The notes: a model not told the origin generated them from the letters alone. A DNA stretch of 64,000 nt from Streptomyces nojiriensis (GCF_017639205.1 NZ_CP071139.1:3912001-3976000); one strand, 5' to 3'. Positions 1-8,554 are shown, counted from the stretch's first letter. Made by a program: numbers and translations.

Positions 1-24
1 CTGGCGGAGCTCAACTACCGCTGA
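1..24 (+). CDS. 3' end of a coding sequence (partial)
   Basis: Reading frame 1 gives LAELNYR followed by a TGA stop at 22-24. It ends three bases before the stop codon of the convergent RpiR-type regulator, a spacing typical of converging Streptomyces genes. Only seven residues are inside the window, so no family can be assigned. The call rests on the open frame and the tidy convergent junction. Confidence 0.45.
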   Translation: MAELNYR

Positions 25-27
25 GGC

Positions 28-870
28 TCACTCCACGAAGAGGCCGCGGGCCGCGGCCCGCGCGTCGAAGGCCTCCAGACGGGCCTGGGCGTCCGGCAGG
101 GCGTCCGCCATCGACTCCAGCAGCACCCGGCCCAGCAGCATCGGCGCACAGGCCGTGTCGAAGGCCAGCCCGGTGCCGACCTGTGCCGGGATCAGCAGGT
201 CCGAGTGGCGGGCCACGGGGGCGAAGGCCGAGTCGGCGACCGTGACCACGGTCAGGCCGGCCCGCCGCGAGCGTTCCAGCGTGTCCACGACCTCCCGGGG
301 GTGGCGGGGCAGCGCGAAGCAGAGCAGCGCCGTGGCCCCCTCGTAGCGCGCCGCGTCGATGCGGTCCTCCATCATCGAGCCGCCCTCGTCGAGGAGCCGG
401 ACGTCCGGGTGGATCTTCGACGCGAAGTACGCGAACCCGCGCGCCTGCGAGGAGGCCGCCCGCAGCCCGAGCACCAGCAGCGGGGTCGAGGCGGCGAGCA
501 GCCGCCCCGCCTCCTGGACCGGCGTGGGATCGGCGAGCATCGCCGCCAGCTGCCGCAGGTTCTCGATCTCGCCCAGGACGGCCTGCTGGTACTCGTTGTA
601 CGAGTCGTCGTGCGCGGCCGCGGGCCGCTCGGCGGGGGCCACCTCGCGCAGGTGGCGGCGGAGCGCGGGATATCCGTCGAAGCCCAGCGCCACGGCGAAC
701 CGGGTCACCGAGGGCTGGCTCACCCCGGCCAGTTCGGCGAGCTCGACGCTCGACAGGAAGGGCACCTCCGCCGCCCCCCGCACCATGCAGTGCGCGATCC
801 GCCGCTGGGTCGGCGTCAGCCGGTGTCCCTCGAACAGCTTCTGCAGCCGCGCGGCCGGGCTGTCACTCAT
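28..870 (-). CDS. MurR/RpiR family transcriptional regulator
   Basis: A 280-residue protein with the RpiR layout. An N-terminal helix-turn-helix occupies roughly residues 18-75; its recognition part reads ELAGVSQPSVTRFAVALGF. A sugar-isomerase (SIS) phosphosugar-binding domain covers about 120-255. Family members bind DNA as dimers and respond to sugar phosphates or similar metabolites; the effector cannot be read from the sequence. The ATG at 870 is preceded by a GGAGGGG ribosome site six bases upstream. It converges on the gene ending at 24, whose last codons are three bases away. Family assignment is confident; the regulon is unknown. Confidence 0.88.
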   Translation of the reverse strand: MSDSPAARLQKLFEGHRLTPTQRRIAHCMVRGAAEVPFLSSVELAELAGVSQPSVTRFAVALGFDGYPALRRHLREVAPAERPAAAHDDSYNEYQQAVLGEIENLRQLAAMLADPTPVQEAGRLLAASTPLLVLGLRAASSQARGFAYFASKIHPDVRLLDEGGSMMEDRIDAARYEGATALLCFALPRHPREVVDTLERSRRAGLTVVTVADSAFAPVARHSDLLIPAQVGTGLAFDTACAPMLLGRVLLESMADALPDAQARLEAFDARAAARGLFVE

Positions 871-1010
871 CCCGTCCCCTCCGTCCCGGTGAGATATTCA
901 GTCACGGAGCACTCTGCATGCGGTTATGCAGCGGGGCAAGCCGTGCCCGCGATCCGGATACGGGGGCTAGCCCCAGTGCCGGGGCCCACCGGGGTTCCTA
1001 CGGTGGGGGC

Positions 1011-1394
1011 ATGGACGCGCACGCCCAAGAGCTGAAGAAGGAATTCGACGCGACGATGGACGCCCGGCGCGAGCTGGGTCCGGAGTACGAGGCCGCGCTC
1101 GTGGACTCGTTCGTCGAGAAGGTCGACACGCAGGTACGGCGCCGGCTCGCGGAGGAACGCCTGTCCGCGGCCCGCGGTGACGGCCGGGCGCCGTCCGCCG
1201 CCCCGGGGGACGGGAACTTCGGCGAACGCTTCGGCTTCGCGATCATCACCCTCGTCCTGGCGATCCCGCTGTCGGCGATCGCCGTCACGCAGGCGCGGCT
1301 GCCGGGGCTGATCGTCGCCTGGGCGGGGATCGCGGGCGTGAACTTCATCCACGCCCATCGCCTCCGGCGCGGTACGCAGGAACCCCGGGACTGA
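1011..1394 (+). CDS. small membrane protein of unknown function
   Basis: A 127-residue protein. The first ~65 residues are hydrophilic and helix-prone, rich in Glu, Arg and Lys, with a pattern that could form a coiled coil. They are followed by two adjacent hydrophobic segments (about 72-91 and 94-110) and a short basic tail (HAHRLRRGTQEPRD). This suggests a cytoplasmic helical domain anchored by a membrane hairpin. The ATG at 1011 has GGTGGGGG just upstream; an in-frame upstream extension to 918 lacks a ribosome site. I do not recognise the family. It converges on cbs across a 430-nt gap holding a repeat and a terminator. Confidence 0.7.
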   Translation: MDAHAQELKKEFDATMDARRELGPEYEAALVDSFVEKVDTQVRRRLAEERLSAARGDGRAPSAAPGDGNFGERFGFAIITLVLAIPLSAIAVTQARLPGLIVAWAGIAGVNFIHAHRLRRGTQEPRD

Positions 1395-1423
1395 CCGGCC
1401 GCCGGGCGGGCGCGGGTCCGCTG

Positions 1424-1477
1424 CGGGGGCTCCGCCCCCGAACCCCCTCGCCCCAATCGCCGGCGGGGCTCGGGTGG
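1424..1477. repeat. Streptomyces-type GC-rich intergenic repeat, copy 1
   Basis: Starts with the small hairpin GGGGGCTCCGCCCCC, continues through an ACCCC tract and ends with CGCCGGCGGGGCTCGGGTGG. The same ordered blocks occur at 56119-56168. Elements of this form are, from memory, very common between Streptomyces genes, often just downstream of stop codons as here (30 nt after the stop at 1394). The role may be termination or a passive repeat. Confidence 0.6.
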
Positions 1478-1487
1478 AAACGGAACG

Positions 1488-1544
1488 CGCGGGGACCGCC
1501 GCACCCTCGGTCGCCCGAGGGGCGGGACGACGGCGGTCCCCGCG
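1488..1544. terminator. bidirectional hairpin terminator
   Basis: A perfect 14-bp stem (CGCGGGGACCGCCG at 1488-1501, complement at 1531-1544) encloses a second small hairpin with arms near 1505-1510 and 1515-1520. It sits between two converging genes and has no T-run, as is usual for high-GC actinobacterial terminators. Confidence 0.6.
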
Positions 1545-1823
1545 AAGGACACGGCCGGGTCAGGGCCGTCCGCGTCCGTGGCGTACGCGCGGTCCGGGAG
1601 CCGCTCCGGAGGTACGCACACGCCGTTCCGTGGTGCCGGCCGGGTTCCGGTCTCCCGGGCTTCCCTGCCGACGAACACCACTGTGCCCGAGCCGTGTTAA
1701 GCGGGTGCTGCCGTCACGTGTCATGCCCGTACCGTTTGCGCGAAGGCCGCGCCACGGGCCGGGCGGTGCCCGGGGCGGGATGCGGGACGTGGGCCCGCGC
1801 CCCGCTCCCGGGCGCGCCGCGGG

Positions 1824-3209
1824 CTACTTCCCGGACTTGGCCAGGAAGGCCAGCAGGTCCTGACGGCTCACCACACCGGTGGGCTTGCCCTCGACCAGCA
1901 CGATCGCCGCGTCCGCCTCGCCGAGCACCGCCATCAGCTCGGACACCGGCTCGCCGGAGCCGACCTGCGGCAGCGGGGAGCTCATGTGCTTCTCCAGCGG
2001 GTCGGTCAGGGAGGCCCGCTGGGCGAACAGCGCCGCCAGGAGCTCCTTCTCGACCACGGAGCCGATGACCTCGGCGGCCATCACGTCCGGGTGACCGGCG
2101 CCCGGCTTGACGATCGGCATCTGCGAGACGCCGTACTCGCGCAGGACCTCGATGGCCTCGCCGACGGTCTCCTCGGGGTGCATGTGGACGAGGGAGGGGA
2201 TGCCGCCCTCCTTGTCGTTCAGCACGTCGCCGATGCGCGCGGCGGGGCCGGCCTCCTCCAGGAAGCCGTGTCCCGCCATCCACTCGTCGCTGAAGATCTT
2301 GCTGAGGTAGCCGCGGCCGCTGTCCGGCAGCAGGACGACGACGACGTCGTCCGGGCCGAGGCCCTCGGCGGCCTTGAGCGCGGCCACGACGGCCATGCCG
2401 CAGGAGCCGCCGACGAGCAGGCCCTCCTCCTTGGCGAGGCGGCGGGTCATCTGGAAGGAGTCCTTGTCGGACACCGCGATGATCTCGTCGGTGACGTTCG
2501 GGTCGTAGGCGGTCGGCCAGAAGTCCTCGCCGACGCCCTCGACGAGGTACGGACGGCCGGAGCCGCCGGAGTAGACCGAGCCCTCGGGGTCGGCGCCGAT
2601 GACCTTGACTTTCCCGCCGCTGACCTCCTTGAGGTAGTTGCCGGTACCGGAGATCGTGCCGCCCGTGCCGACGCCCGCGACGAAGTGGGTGATCTTCCCG
2701 TCCGTCTGGTCCCACAGCTCGGGGCCGGTGGTCTCGTAGTGCGACCGGGGGTTGTTCGGGTTGCTGTACTGGTCGGGCTTCCAAGCGCCGGGCTCGCGCG
2801 CGAGGCGGTCGGACACGTTGTAGTACGAGTCCGGGTGCTCGGGGTCGACGGCGGTCGGGCAGACCACGACCTCGGCGCCGTACGCGCGCATCACGTTGAT
2901 CTTGTCCATGGACACCTTGTCAGGGCAGACGAAGATGCACTTGTAGCCCTTCTGCTGGGCCACGATGGCGAGTCCTACACCCGTGTTGCCGCTGGTCGGC
3001 TCCACGATGGTGCCGCCGGGCTTGAGGGCTCCGCTCTGCTCGGCGGCCTCGATCATCCGTACGGCGATCCGGTCCTTCACGGATCCACCGGGATTGAAGT
3101 ACTCGACCTTCGCAAGGACGGTGGCCTGCAGGCCTTCGGTCACACGGTTGAGCTTCACCAGCGGGGTGTTGCCGACGAGGCTGATCATCGAGTCGTGGAA
3201 TTGCACCAT
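1824..3209 (-). CDS. cbs: cystathionine beta-synthase (PLP-dependent)
   Basis: A 461-residue enzyme expected to condense serine and homocysteine to cystathionine in reverse transsulfuration. The N-terminal ~320 residues are a fold-type II PLP domain: NPGGSVKDRIA holds the Schiff-base lysine (Lys45), PTSGNTG (71-77) binds the substrate carboxylate, and GTGGTISGTG binds the cofactor phosphate. Two CBS (Bateman) repeats follow from about residue 335 to the end. This separates it from cysteine synthase, which lacks them. No N-terminal haem-binding extension is present. The ATG at 3209 has GGAG just upstream; a 92-residue longer frame was discarded because the conserved QFHDSMISLVGNTPL start begins here. 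Divergent from the SGNH hydrolase gene, 125 nt away. Confidence 0.93.
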   Translation of the reverse strand: MVQFHDSMISLVGNTPLVKLNRVTEGLQATVLAKVEYFNPGGSVKDRIAVRMIEAAEQSGALKPGGTIVEPTSGNTGVGLAIVAQQKGYKCIFVCPDKVSMDKINVMRAYGAEVVVCPTAVDPEHPDSYYNVSDRLAREPGAWKPDQYSNPNNPRSHYETTGPELWDQTDGKITHFVAGVGTGGTISGTGNYLKEVSGGKVKVIGADPEGSVYSGGSGRPYLVEGVGEDFWPTAYDPNVTDEIIAVSDKDSFQMTRRLAKEEGLLVGGSCGMAVVAALKAAEGLGPDDVVVVLLPDSGRGYLSKIFSDEWMAGHGFLEEAGPAARIGDVLNDKEGGIPSLVHMHPEETVGEAIEVLREYGVSQMPIVKPGAGHPDVMAAEVIGSVVEKELLAALFAQRASLTDPLEKHMSSPLPQVGSGEPVSELMAVLGEADAAIVLVEGKPTGVVSRQDLLAFLAKSGK

Positions 3210-3334
3210 GTTCTCCAAGGAGGGGACTCCACGGGTTCTCCGGGAGGTCCGGCCAGAGTATGCGGAAAGGGATTGGCCGACCGTCCGTACGGGGCAGGTA
3301 GGGGTCAATGAGACGCGAGGAGGTGGCCTGAAGG

Positions 3335-4333
3335 ATGTCCAGGGCGAGAACAGCCCGCCGGATCGCGGCGGGGGCAGCGTACGGCGGAGGCGGACTCGGA
3401 CTGGTCGGGGCCGCCGCGGTCGGGCTGGTGGTGGCCGAGATGCAGTTCGCCCGGCGGGCGGTGGGCTCGGGGCTGCCGGAGCCACCGCGTGCCGACGGGC
3501 TGTACGGGAGCGAATTCGGCGGGCCGGAGCAGAGCCCGGGCCCGCTGCGCCTGGGCATGCTGGGTGATTCCACGGCCGCGGGACTGGGCGTGCGGCGGGC
3601 CCGGCAGACTCCGGCGGCCCTGATGGCCTCCGGGCTGGCGGCGGTGGCCGAGCGACCCGTGGAGCTGCGCAACGTAGCCCTTTCGGGGGCCATGTCGGAC
3701 GACCTGGACCGGCAGGTCGGCCTGCTGCTGGACGGCCCCTCGCCGCCCCCGGACGTCTGCGTGATCATGATCGGCGCGAACGACGTGACCCGCCGGATGC
3801 CGCCGACCCAGTCGGTGCGGCTGCTCACCTCGGCCGTGCGCAGGCTGCGCATGGCGGGCTCCGAGGTCGTCGTGGGCACCTGCCCGGACCTGGGCACGAT
3901 CGAGCCGGTCTACCAGCCGCTGCGCTGGCTGGCGCGCCGGGTCTCGCGGCAGCTGGCCGCCGCGCAGACCATAGGAGTGGTCGCGCTGGGCGCCCGTACG
4001 GTCTCCATGGGGGACCTGCTGGGCCCGGAGTTCGCCGCGAACCCGCGCGAGATGTTCGGCCCGGACTCCTACCATCCGTCGGCCGAGGGGTACGCGACCG
4101 CCGCCATGGCCGTGCTGCCGACCCTGTGCGCGACACTGGGCCTGTGGCCGGAGTCGGACCGGCTGGACGTGTCCCGCGACGAGGACATGCTGCCGGTGGC
4201 GAAGGCCGCGTCGGCCGCGGCGGGCCAGGCGGGTACGGAGGTCACGGCCGCCCGTGGCCCCTGGGTCCTGCTCAAGCACCGCCGTCGGCGGCGGGTGCCG
4301 GCCACGGACCCGGCCCAGCCGGTGGTGCCCTGA
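3335..4333 (+). CDS. SGNH/GDSL hydrolase, membrane-anchored
   Basis: A 332-residue esterase/lipase-type protein. After a basic start there is a hydrophobic segment (about 12-33) that probably anchors it or acts as an uncleaved signal. The SGNH blocks are all present: GDST (77-80, nucleophile Ser79), a block II Gly near 118, GAND (147-150, oxyanion Asn149) and DSYHPS (244-249, catalytic Asp and His). A basic RRRRR patch lies near the C-terminus. The substrate is unknown. The ATG at 3335 has GAGGAGG about 12 bases upstream. It is divergent from cbs and is followed after 130 nt by the thiolase gene. Confidence 0.88.
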   Translation: MSRARTARRIAAGAAYGGGGLGLVGAAAVGLVVAEMQFARRAVGSGLPEPPRADGLYGSEFGGPEQSPGPLRLGMLGDSTAAGLGVRRARQTPAALMASGLAAVAERPVELRNVALSGAMSDDLDRQVGLLLDGPSPPPDVCVIMIGANDVTRRMPPTQSVRLLTSAVRRLRMAGSEVVVGTCPDLGTIEPVYQPLRWLARRVSRQLAAAQTIGVVALGARTVSMGDLLGPEFAANPREMFGPDSYHPSAEGYATAAMAVLPTLCATLGLWPESDRLDVSRDEDMLPVAKAASAAAGQAGTEVTAARGPWVLLKHRRRRRVPATDPAQPVVP

Positions 4334-4463
4334 CCACCGTCCGGGCGGTGCGCCGGGGGCGAGTGCGGCCCGTGTCACACGCCCCGGCCGGTGACCTGGA
4401 CCGTACGGGGCGGTAACTTCGCTTGCGGTCCCGCTCAGAGCCGCAACACACCTTGGAGTCCCG

Positions 4464-5684
4464 ATGCCCGAAGCCGTCATCGTTTCCACCGCCCGCTCCC
4501 CGATCGGGCGTGCCTTCAAGGGGTCCCTCAAGGACGTGCGGCCGGACGACCTGACCGCGACGATCATCCAGGCCGCCCTGGCCAAGGTCCCCGGCCTGGA
4601 CCCGCGCGAGATCGACGACCTGATGCTGGGCTGCGGCCTGCCCGGCGGCGAGCAGGGCAACAACCTGGCCCGCATCGTGGCCGTGCAGATGGGCATGGAC
4701 TTCCTGCCCGGCACCACGATCACCCGTTACTGCTCCTCCTCGCTGCAGACCTCCCGGATGGCCCTGCACGCCATCAAGGCGGGCGAGGGCGACGTCTTCA
4801 TCTCGGCCGGCGTCGAGATGGTGTCGCGGTTCGCCAAGGGCAACTCGGACTCGTGGCCCGACACCCACAACCCGCTCTTCGCCGACGCCGAGGCCCGTAC
4901 GAAGGCCGTGGCCGAGTCGACCGGCTCCAGCTGGCACGACCCGCGCGAGGACGGCCTGGTCCCGGACGCGTACATCGCGATGGGCCAGACCGCCGAGAAC
5001 CTGGCCCGCATCAAGGGCGTGACCCGTCAGGACATGGACGAGTTCGGCGTCCGCTCGCAGAACCTCGCGGAAGAGGCCATCAAGAACGGCTTCTGGGCCC
5101 GCGAGATCACCCCGGTCACCACCCCCGACGGCACGGTCGTCTCCGGTGACGACGGCCCGCGCGCCGGCGTGACCCTGGAGGGCGTGCAGGGCCTCAAGCC
5201 CGTCTTCCGCCCCGACGGCCTGGTCACGGCCGCCAACTGCTGCCCGCTGAACGACGGTGCCGCGGCGCTGGTCATCATGAGCGACACCAAGGCCCGCGAG
5301 CTGGGTCTGACCCCGCTGGCCCGGATCGTCTCCACCGGTGTCACCGGCCTCTCCCCCGAGATCATGGGCCTCGGCCCGGTCGAGGCGTCGAAGCAGGCCC
5401 TGAAGCGGGCCGGCCTCACGGTCGGCGACATCGACCTCTTCGAGATCAACGAGGCCTTCGCGGCCCAGGTCATCCCGTCGTACCGGGACCTGGAGATCCC
5501 GCTCGACAAGCTGAACGTCAACGGCGGAGCCATCGCCGTCGGTCACCCCTTCGGGATGACCGGTGCGCGCATCACCGGCACCCTGATCAACAGCCTGCAG
5601 TTCCACGACAAGCAGTTCGGTCTCGAGACCATGTGCGTGGGCGGCGGCCAGGGCATGGCCATGGTCATCGAGCGCCTGAGCTGA
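4464..5684 (+). CDS. acetyl-CoA C-acyltransferase (thiolase)
   Basis: A 406-residue thiolase that interconverts acetyl-CoA plus acyl-CoA with 3-ketoacyl-CoA, in acetoacetyl-CoA synthesis or fatty-acid beta-oxidation. All catalytic elements are present: nucleophile Cys90 in TRYCSSSLQT, His361 in AVGHPFGMTG, and Cys391 in MCVGGGQGMA near the C-terminus. It is soluble and full length for the family. The ATG at 4464 has GGAG six bases upstream. It stands alone, with no adjacent 3-hydroxyacyl-CoA dehydrogenase or hydratase, so the biosynthetic versus degradative direction cannot be decided from context. Confidence 0.93.
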   Translation: MPEAVIVSTARSPIGRAFKGSLKDVRPDDLTATIIQAALAKVPGLDPREIDDLMLGCGLPGGEQGNNLARIVAVQMGMDFLPGTTITRYCSSSLQTSRMALHAIKAGEGDVFISAGVEMVSRFAKGNSDSWPDTHNPLFADAEARTKAVAESTGSSWHDPREDGLVPDAYIAMGQTAENLARIKGVTRQDMDEFGVRSQNLAEEAIKNGFWAREITPVTTPDGTVVSGDDGPRAGVTLEGVQGLKPVFRPDGLVTAANCCPLNDGAAALVIMSDTKARELGLTPLARIVSTGVTGLSPEIMGLGPVEASKQALKRAGLTVGDIDLFEINEAFAAQVIPSYRDLEIPLDKLNVNGGAIAVGHPFGMTGARITGTLINSLQFHDKQFGLETMCVGGGQGMAMVIERLS

Positions 5685-5701
5685 GCCGTAGCGGAGGGTA
5701 G

Positions 5702-5875
5702 GGGCTGCCCCGACCCTGTCGACGTGCGGCTCCGCCGCGTGGCGAGGGGCGGCACCTGCCCGCAGCGGTGGCGAAGATCAGCGCGACCAGCAAGACCGAG
5801 CGCCTGAGCCAATTCGATCAAGAGCTCGACCCAGACGCCGCAAGGGATCCGGCCGGCCCCCTTGCGGCGTACTGA
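5702..5875 (+). pseudogene. possible short coding remnant
   Basis: An open frame follows the thiolase gene. Its last 35 codons, from a GTG at 5768, would encode a hydrophilic peptide containing KTERLSQFDQELDPDAARDP and ending PLAAY. Composition looks protein-like and uses CAA and GAT codons that are rare in the neighbours. There is no ribosome site before the GTG. The 3' part coincides with a 12-bp hairpin. It may be the tail of a decayed gene or only a shadow. Confidence 0.2.
5835..5870. terminator. hairpin downstream of thiolase gene
   Basis: A perfect 12-bp inverted repeat, ACGCCGCAAGGG (5835-5846) with its complement at 5859-5870, and a 12-nt loop. It has no T-run. It lies 150 nt after the thiolase stop and is the best terminator candidate there. 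Confidence 0.5.
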
Positions 5876-5904
5876 CACCGGATCTAACCCGGTCGCGGCC
5901 GACC

Positions 5905-5998
5905 TGTGACCAAATTTCCCCCAGGATGTGACCTATCTCCTGGGGGATCGGTGTTTACGCAGGTCAAGGCTGGTACGGATGCGGCCTGTGTGACCAAA
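5905..5998 (+). promoter_or_regulatory. repeated TGTGACC motifs plus 10-bp inverted repeat
   Basis: Three direct copies of TGTGACCWAW occur at 5905-5914, 5927-5936 and 5989-5998. The middle copy sits in the loop of an inverted repeat, TCCCCCAGGA at 5917-5926 and its complement at 5938-5947. The cluster lies about 100-190 nt upstream of the gene at 6099 in an otherwise empty, less GC-rich stretch. It looks like an operator for an unidentified regulator. The 414-nt gap 5685-6098 otherwise holds the short remnant frame and the hairpin at 5835. Confidence 0.4.
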
Positions 5999-6098
5999 GC
6001 CCTGTCCATTTCGTGACGTAATGCACTGCACGCCATTCCCAGGTCGGGACACTCTGATGTAGGAAGTCGGGGGATCGAATCACCTCAGGAGTTAGTCA

Positions 6099-6923
6099 GT
6101 GAGCGCCATGTCTCTTGCCCTGCTGCTGACCACGGCCGCTGCCACGGCCGTGGGCGCTGCTGCGCTGCACGCCGTCCACGGTCTGCGTAAGCAGGTCGCC
6201 GCCCTGCGCACCGAGCTGGCGGTGCCGGTCCACCCCCGCGGTGCGACCGTCCCGCACGCCCGCAGCGCCGTGGAGTCCCCCGCCGCGGAGATACGAGCCG
6301 CTGTGGCCGAGGCCCTCGCCGAGGAGCGCGAGCGCGAGCTCGCCGAGGCGCGCGCCTTCTGGGCCGCGCAGGAGGCCCGTGACGCCGCGGACGCCCCCTC
6401 GCTGCTGGGCGGTCTGCCCGGGCTCGGCGAGGACAGCCCGGTCTTCCTGCCCCGGCAGGCCGACCTGGTGGGGCTGGAGCCCGTGCTCGGCGAGGAGATC
6501 CTCGACGAGCTTCCCGGGTATCCCGAGGATTCGGCCGAGCTGGCCGCCGCTCGCCGGCGCCACCCCTCGCACCCCGACTTCGTACCGGTCCAGGCCTCGC
6601 ACCCCGGCGCCGATCACGAGCGCACCGTGAACCGCCTGGAGGAGCTCGCCGAGGCCCGTACGGCCCTCGCGGACGTCCGCCCGGGCCCGCTCGGCACGCT
6701 CGACGTGTACGTCTTCACCGACGGCACGACGCTGTGCATGACCCCGGGGCACCGGGAGACCGCGGAACGCCTCGCCGAGGCCCTGCGCTCGGGCACCGCG
6801 CCGGTCCTGCTGGGCGGCTCGGGCATTTCCGGCGCCTACGCGCTGACCTTCTCCTGCGGTGACGCCGAGGACCCCGACAGCAACGTCTACATCCTCGCGG
6901 ACCGCGTCATCGCATCGCTCTGA
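6099..6923 (+). CDS. conserved hypothetical, single-pass membrane protein
   Basis: A 274-residue protein. An N-terminal hydrophobic segment (about 4-24) is followed by a Glu/Ala/Arg-rich stretch likely to form a coiled coil (about 65-100), a Pro/Asp-rich middle, and a compact C-terminal domain from about residue 195. That domain has strand-like segments (LDVYVFTD, LLGGSGISGAYALTFSC, NVYILADRVI). I do not recognise the family. GTG at 6099 is preferred to the in-frame ATG at 6108 because CAGGAG at 6085-6090 is 8 nt from the GTG but 17 from the ATG. Its 3' end overlaps the convergent gene by 17 nt. Confidence 0.7.
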   Translation: MSAMSLALLLTTAAATAVGAAALHAVHGLRKQVAALRTELAVPVHPRGATVPHARSAVESPAAEIRAAVAEALAEERERELAEARAFWAAQEARDAADAPSLLGGLPGLGEDSPVFLPRQADLVGLEPVLGEEILDELPGYPEDSAELAAARRRHPSHPDFVPVQASHPGADHERTVNRLEELAEARTALADVRPGPLGTLDVYVFTDGTTLCMTPGHRETAERLAEALRSGTAPVLLGGSGISGAYALTFSCGDAEDPDSNVYILADRVIASL

Positions 6924-7251
6924 TCTCCGCCTGCTCCACCAGCCGCACGGCCTCGTCCAGCACCTCGGACGGGGCCTTCGCGCCGTCCGGGGCCGGGGCC
7001 GCGCCGCGCAGTGCCTCGGCGAGGTCCAGCCCGGTCACCGCCACCTGGTCGCCGACCACGAAGAGGCCGGCGTCCGGCACCTCCTTCGGCTCCTGCCCGG
7101 GCGTCTCGATCCGCTGGGCCCGTACGGAGAGTTCGCGGGCCAGGTCCAGGGCGGCGGCGGCGGCGCCCTGCTGCAGACGGCTCTGCGGCGCGGCCCGCAG
7201 CCGGTCGGCGAAACGTTCCACGACGGCGGTCAGGGGCGAAGTATCAAGCAC
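6907..7251 (-). CDS. conserved hypothetical protein
   Basis: A small 114-residue protein starting at GTG 7251 (LDTSPLTAVVERFADRLRAA). It is mostly helical, with a central GLFVVGDQVAVTGLDL segment and no signal peptide, membrane segment or recognised motif. A 185-residue extension upstream was rejected because it is Arg/Cys-rich shadow sequence and would run into the neighbouring promoter. Upstream AAGG is a modest ribosome site. Its last 17 nt overlap the 3' end of the gene on the other strand. Confidence 0.6.
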   Translation of the reverse strand: MLDTSPLTAVVERFADRLRAAPQSRLQQGAAAAALDLARELSVRAQRIETPGQEPKEVPDAGLFVVGDQVAVTGLDLAEALRGAAPAPDGAKAPSEVLDEAVRLVEQAEIRAMR

Positions 7252-7352
7252 CCGGCCGACCTTACGCGCCGTCCGGGCACCATTGCCAACGGGCGAACTC
7301 TCCGGCACGGTGGCGTGAAGAGAACAGCACGGCGATACCTCCGGAGGCGCCC

Positions 7353-7583
7353 ATGTCCGTAGAGTTCTCCGAGCAGACACACCGCAACATGATCGACAGA
7401 ATCCCCCAGACCACCGGTCGTGAAGTCTCCGACTGGCTCCGCACCGTGGACGACGGCCCCTCACTCGTCCGGTTCGAGGAGAAGGTCAGCTGGCTCCGCG
7501 GGGCGCACGAGCTGTCGTACGGCCAGGCCAAGGCGATCATCCACGAGTACGACCTGCGCAGAGCCGCACGCCGGTTCGGCTGA
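7353..7583 (+). CDS. DUF4287-type small protein
   Basis: A 76-residue soluble protein. The pattern MSVEFSEQTHRNMIDRIPQTTG, then SDWLRTVD and ARGxxHELSYGQAKAIIHEYDL-like spacing matches the DUF4287 family of short helical proteins, whose members carry an HELS/HGLSYGxA motif. Function is unknown. The ATG at 7353 follows GGAGG by five bases. A strong terminator follows 45 nt after the stop. Confidence 0.75.
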   Translation: MSVEFSEQTHRNMIDRIPQTTGREVSDWLRTVDDGPSLVRFEEKVSWLRGAHELSYGQAKAIIHEYDLRRAARRFG

Positions 7584-7627
7584 GCCCCCCTCCCCCGATA
7601 CCCCGACCGTTCCCGCACCCTGGATGC

Positions 7628-7666
7628 GGGAAGGCCCCGCGAGCGGTGTGCTCGCGGGGCCTTCCC
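7628..7666. terminator. strong bidirectional terminator
   Basis: A perfect 17-bp stem (7628-7644 with 7650-7666) and a GGTGT loop, between the convergent DUF4287 and Bax-inhibitor-like genes. Confidence 0.85.
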
Positions 7667-7705
7667 CATGCGCTGTGCAGGCCGGTGGCCGGCCTGCGGG
7701 TCCTG

Positions 7706-8554
7706 CTAGTCGTCGCCCGAGAGGATCGCGAAGATGCGCAGCATCTCGACGTAGATCCAGACCAGGGTCATGGTGAGGGCGAAGGCCGCCAGCCAGGCCT
7801 CCTCGCGCGGGGCACCGTAGGCGATGCCGTCCTCGACCTGCTTGAAGTCGAGGGCGAGGAAGCAGGCGCCGAGGATGACGCCGATGGCACCGAACAGCAG
7901 GCCGAGGCCGCCGCTGCGGAAGCCGAGGCCGTCACCGCCGCCGATGAACGCGAACAGCGTGTTCACGAGCATCAGCAGGATGAAGCCCAGCGTCGCCGCC
8001 ATCACGAAGCCGTAGAAGCGGCGGGTGACGCGGATCCAGCGCATCTTGTACGCGAAGAGCACGGCGGCGAAGACGCACATCGTGCCCATCACGGCCTGCA
8101 TGACCACGCCGGGGCCGATGTAGGTGCTGACGGCCGCGCTGATGACGCCGAGGAAGACGCCCTCGAACGCCGCGTACGCCAGGATCAGGCCCGGGGAGGG
8201 CTTGCGCTTGAACGACTGGATGATCACGAGGACGAACGCGACGAGCGCGGCACCGATACCGATGCCGTAGGACACGCCGAGGTTGTCCGGGTCGACCGGC
8301 AGCGCCACCCAGGCGAGGGTCGCCGTCACGATGAGCGTGCCGAGCGTCATGGCCGTACGGCTCACGACGTCGTCCATGGTCATCACGTTGGCGCGGGCCG
8401 GGGCCTGCGGCATGCCGGTGGTCGGGTCGGCGGCGTACGGGTTGGTCGCGTACGGGTTGGTCCCGGCCTGCTGCGGCTGCGCGTCAAAGCCCGCGTAGCC
8501 ACCGTTGTCGCGGCTGAACCCCCGTCGCGAGAAGACCGGGTTACTGCTCCTCAT
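7706..8554 (-). CDS. Bax inhibitor-1/YccA family membrane protein
   Basis: A 282-residue integral membrane protein. A ~60-residue hydrophilic N-terminal tail containing NPYATNPYA repeats precedes seven hydrophobic segments of the BI-1/TMBIM fold (first around SRTAMTLGTLIVTATLAWVAL, last around FALTMTLVWIYVEMLRIFAIL). Family members are linked to calcium or proton leak and membrane stress tolerance; the exact role in Streptomyces is not established. The ATG at 8554 is chosen over a 13-residue longer start because GGAG lies four bases upstream. Shares a terminator with the facing gene. Confidence 0.88.
   Translation of the reverse strand: MRSSNPVFSRRGFSRDNGGYAGFDAQPQQAGTNPYATNPYAADPTTGMPQAPARANVMTMDDVVSRTAMTLGTLIVTATLAWVALPVDPDNLGVSYGIGIGAALVAFVLVIIQSFKRKPSPGLILAYAAFEGVFLGVISAAVSTYIGPGVVMQAVMGTMCVFAAVLFAYKMRWIRVTRRFYGFVMAATLGFILLMLVNTLFAFIGGGDGLGFRSGGLGLLFGAIGVILGACFLALDFKQVEDGIAYGAPREEAWLAAFALTMTLVWIYVEMLRIFAILSGDD

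Larger units (their letters stand above)
1395..1823. other. 429-nt convergent intergenic region
   Basis: This lies between the converging membrane protein and cystathionine beta-synthase genes. It holds one copy of a GC-rich interspersed repeat (1424-1477) and a bidirectional terminator (1488-1544). The remaining ~280 nt show no convincing ribosome site, RNA or repeat; open frames there look like high-GC shadows. Confidence 0.6.
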
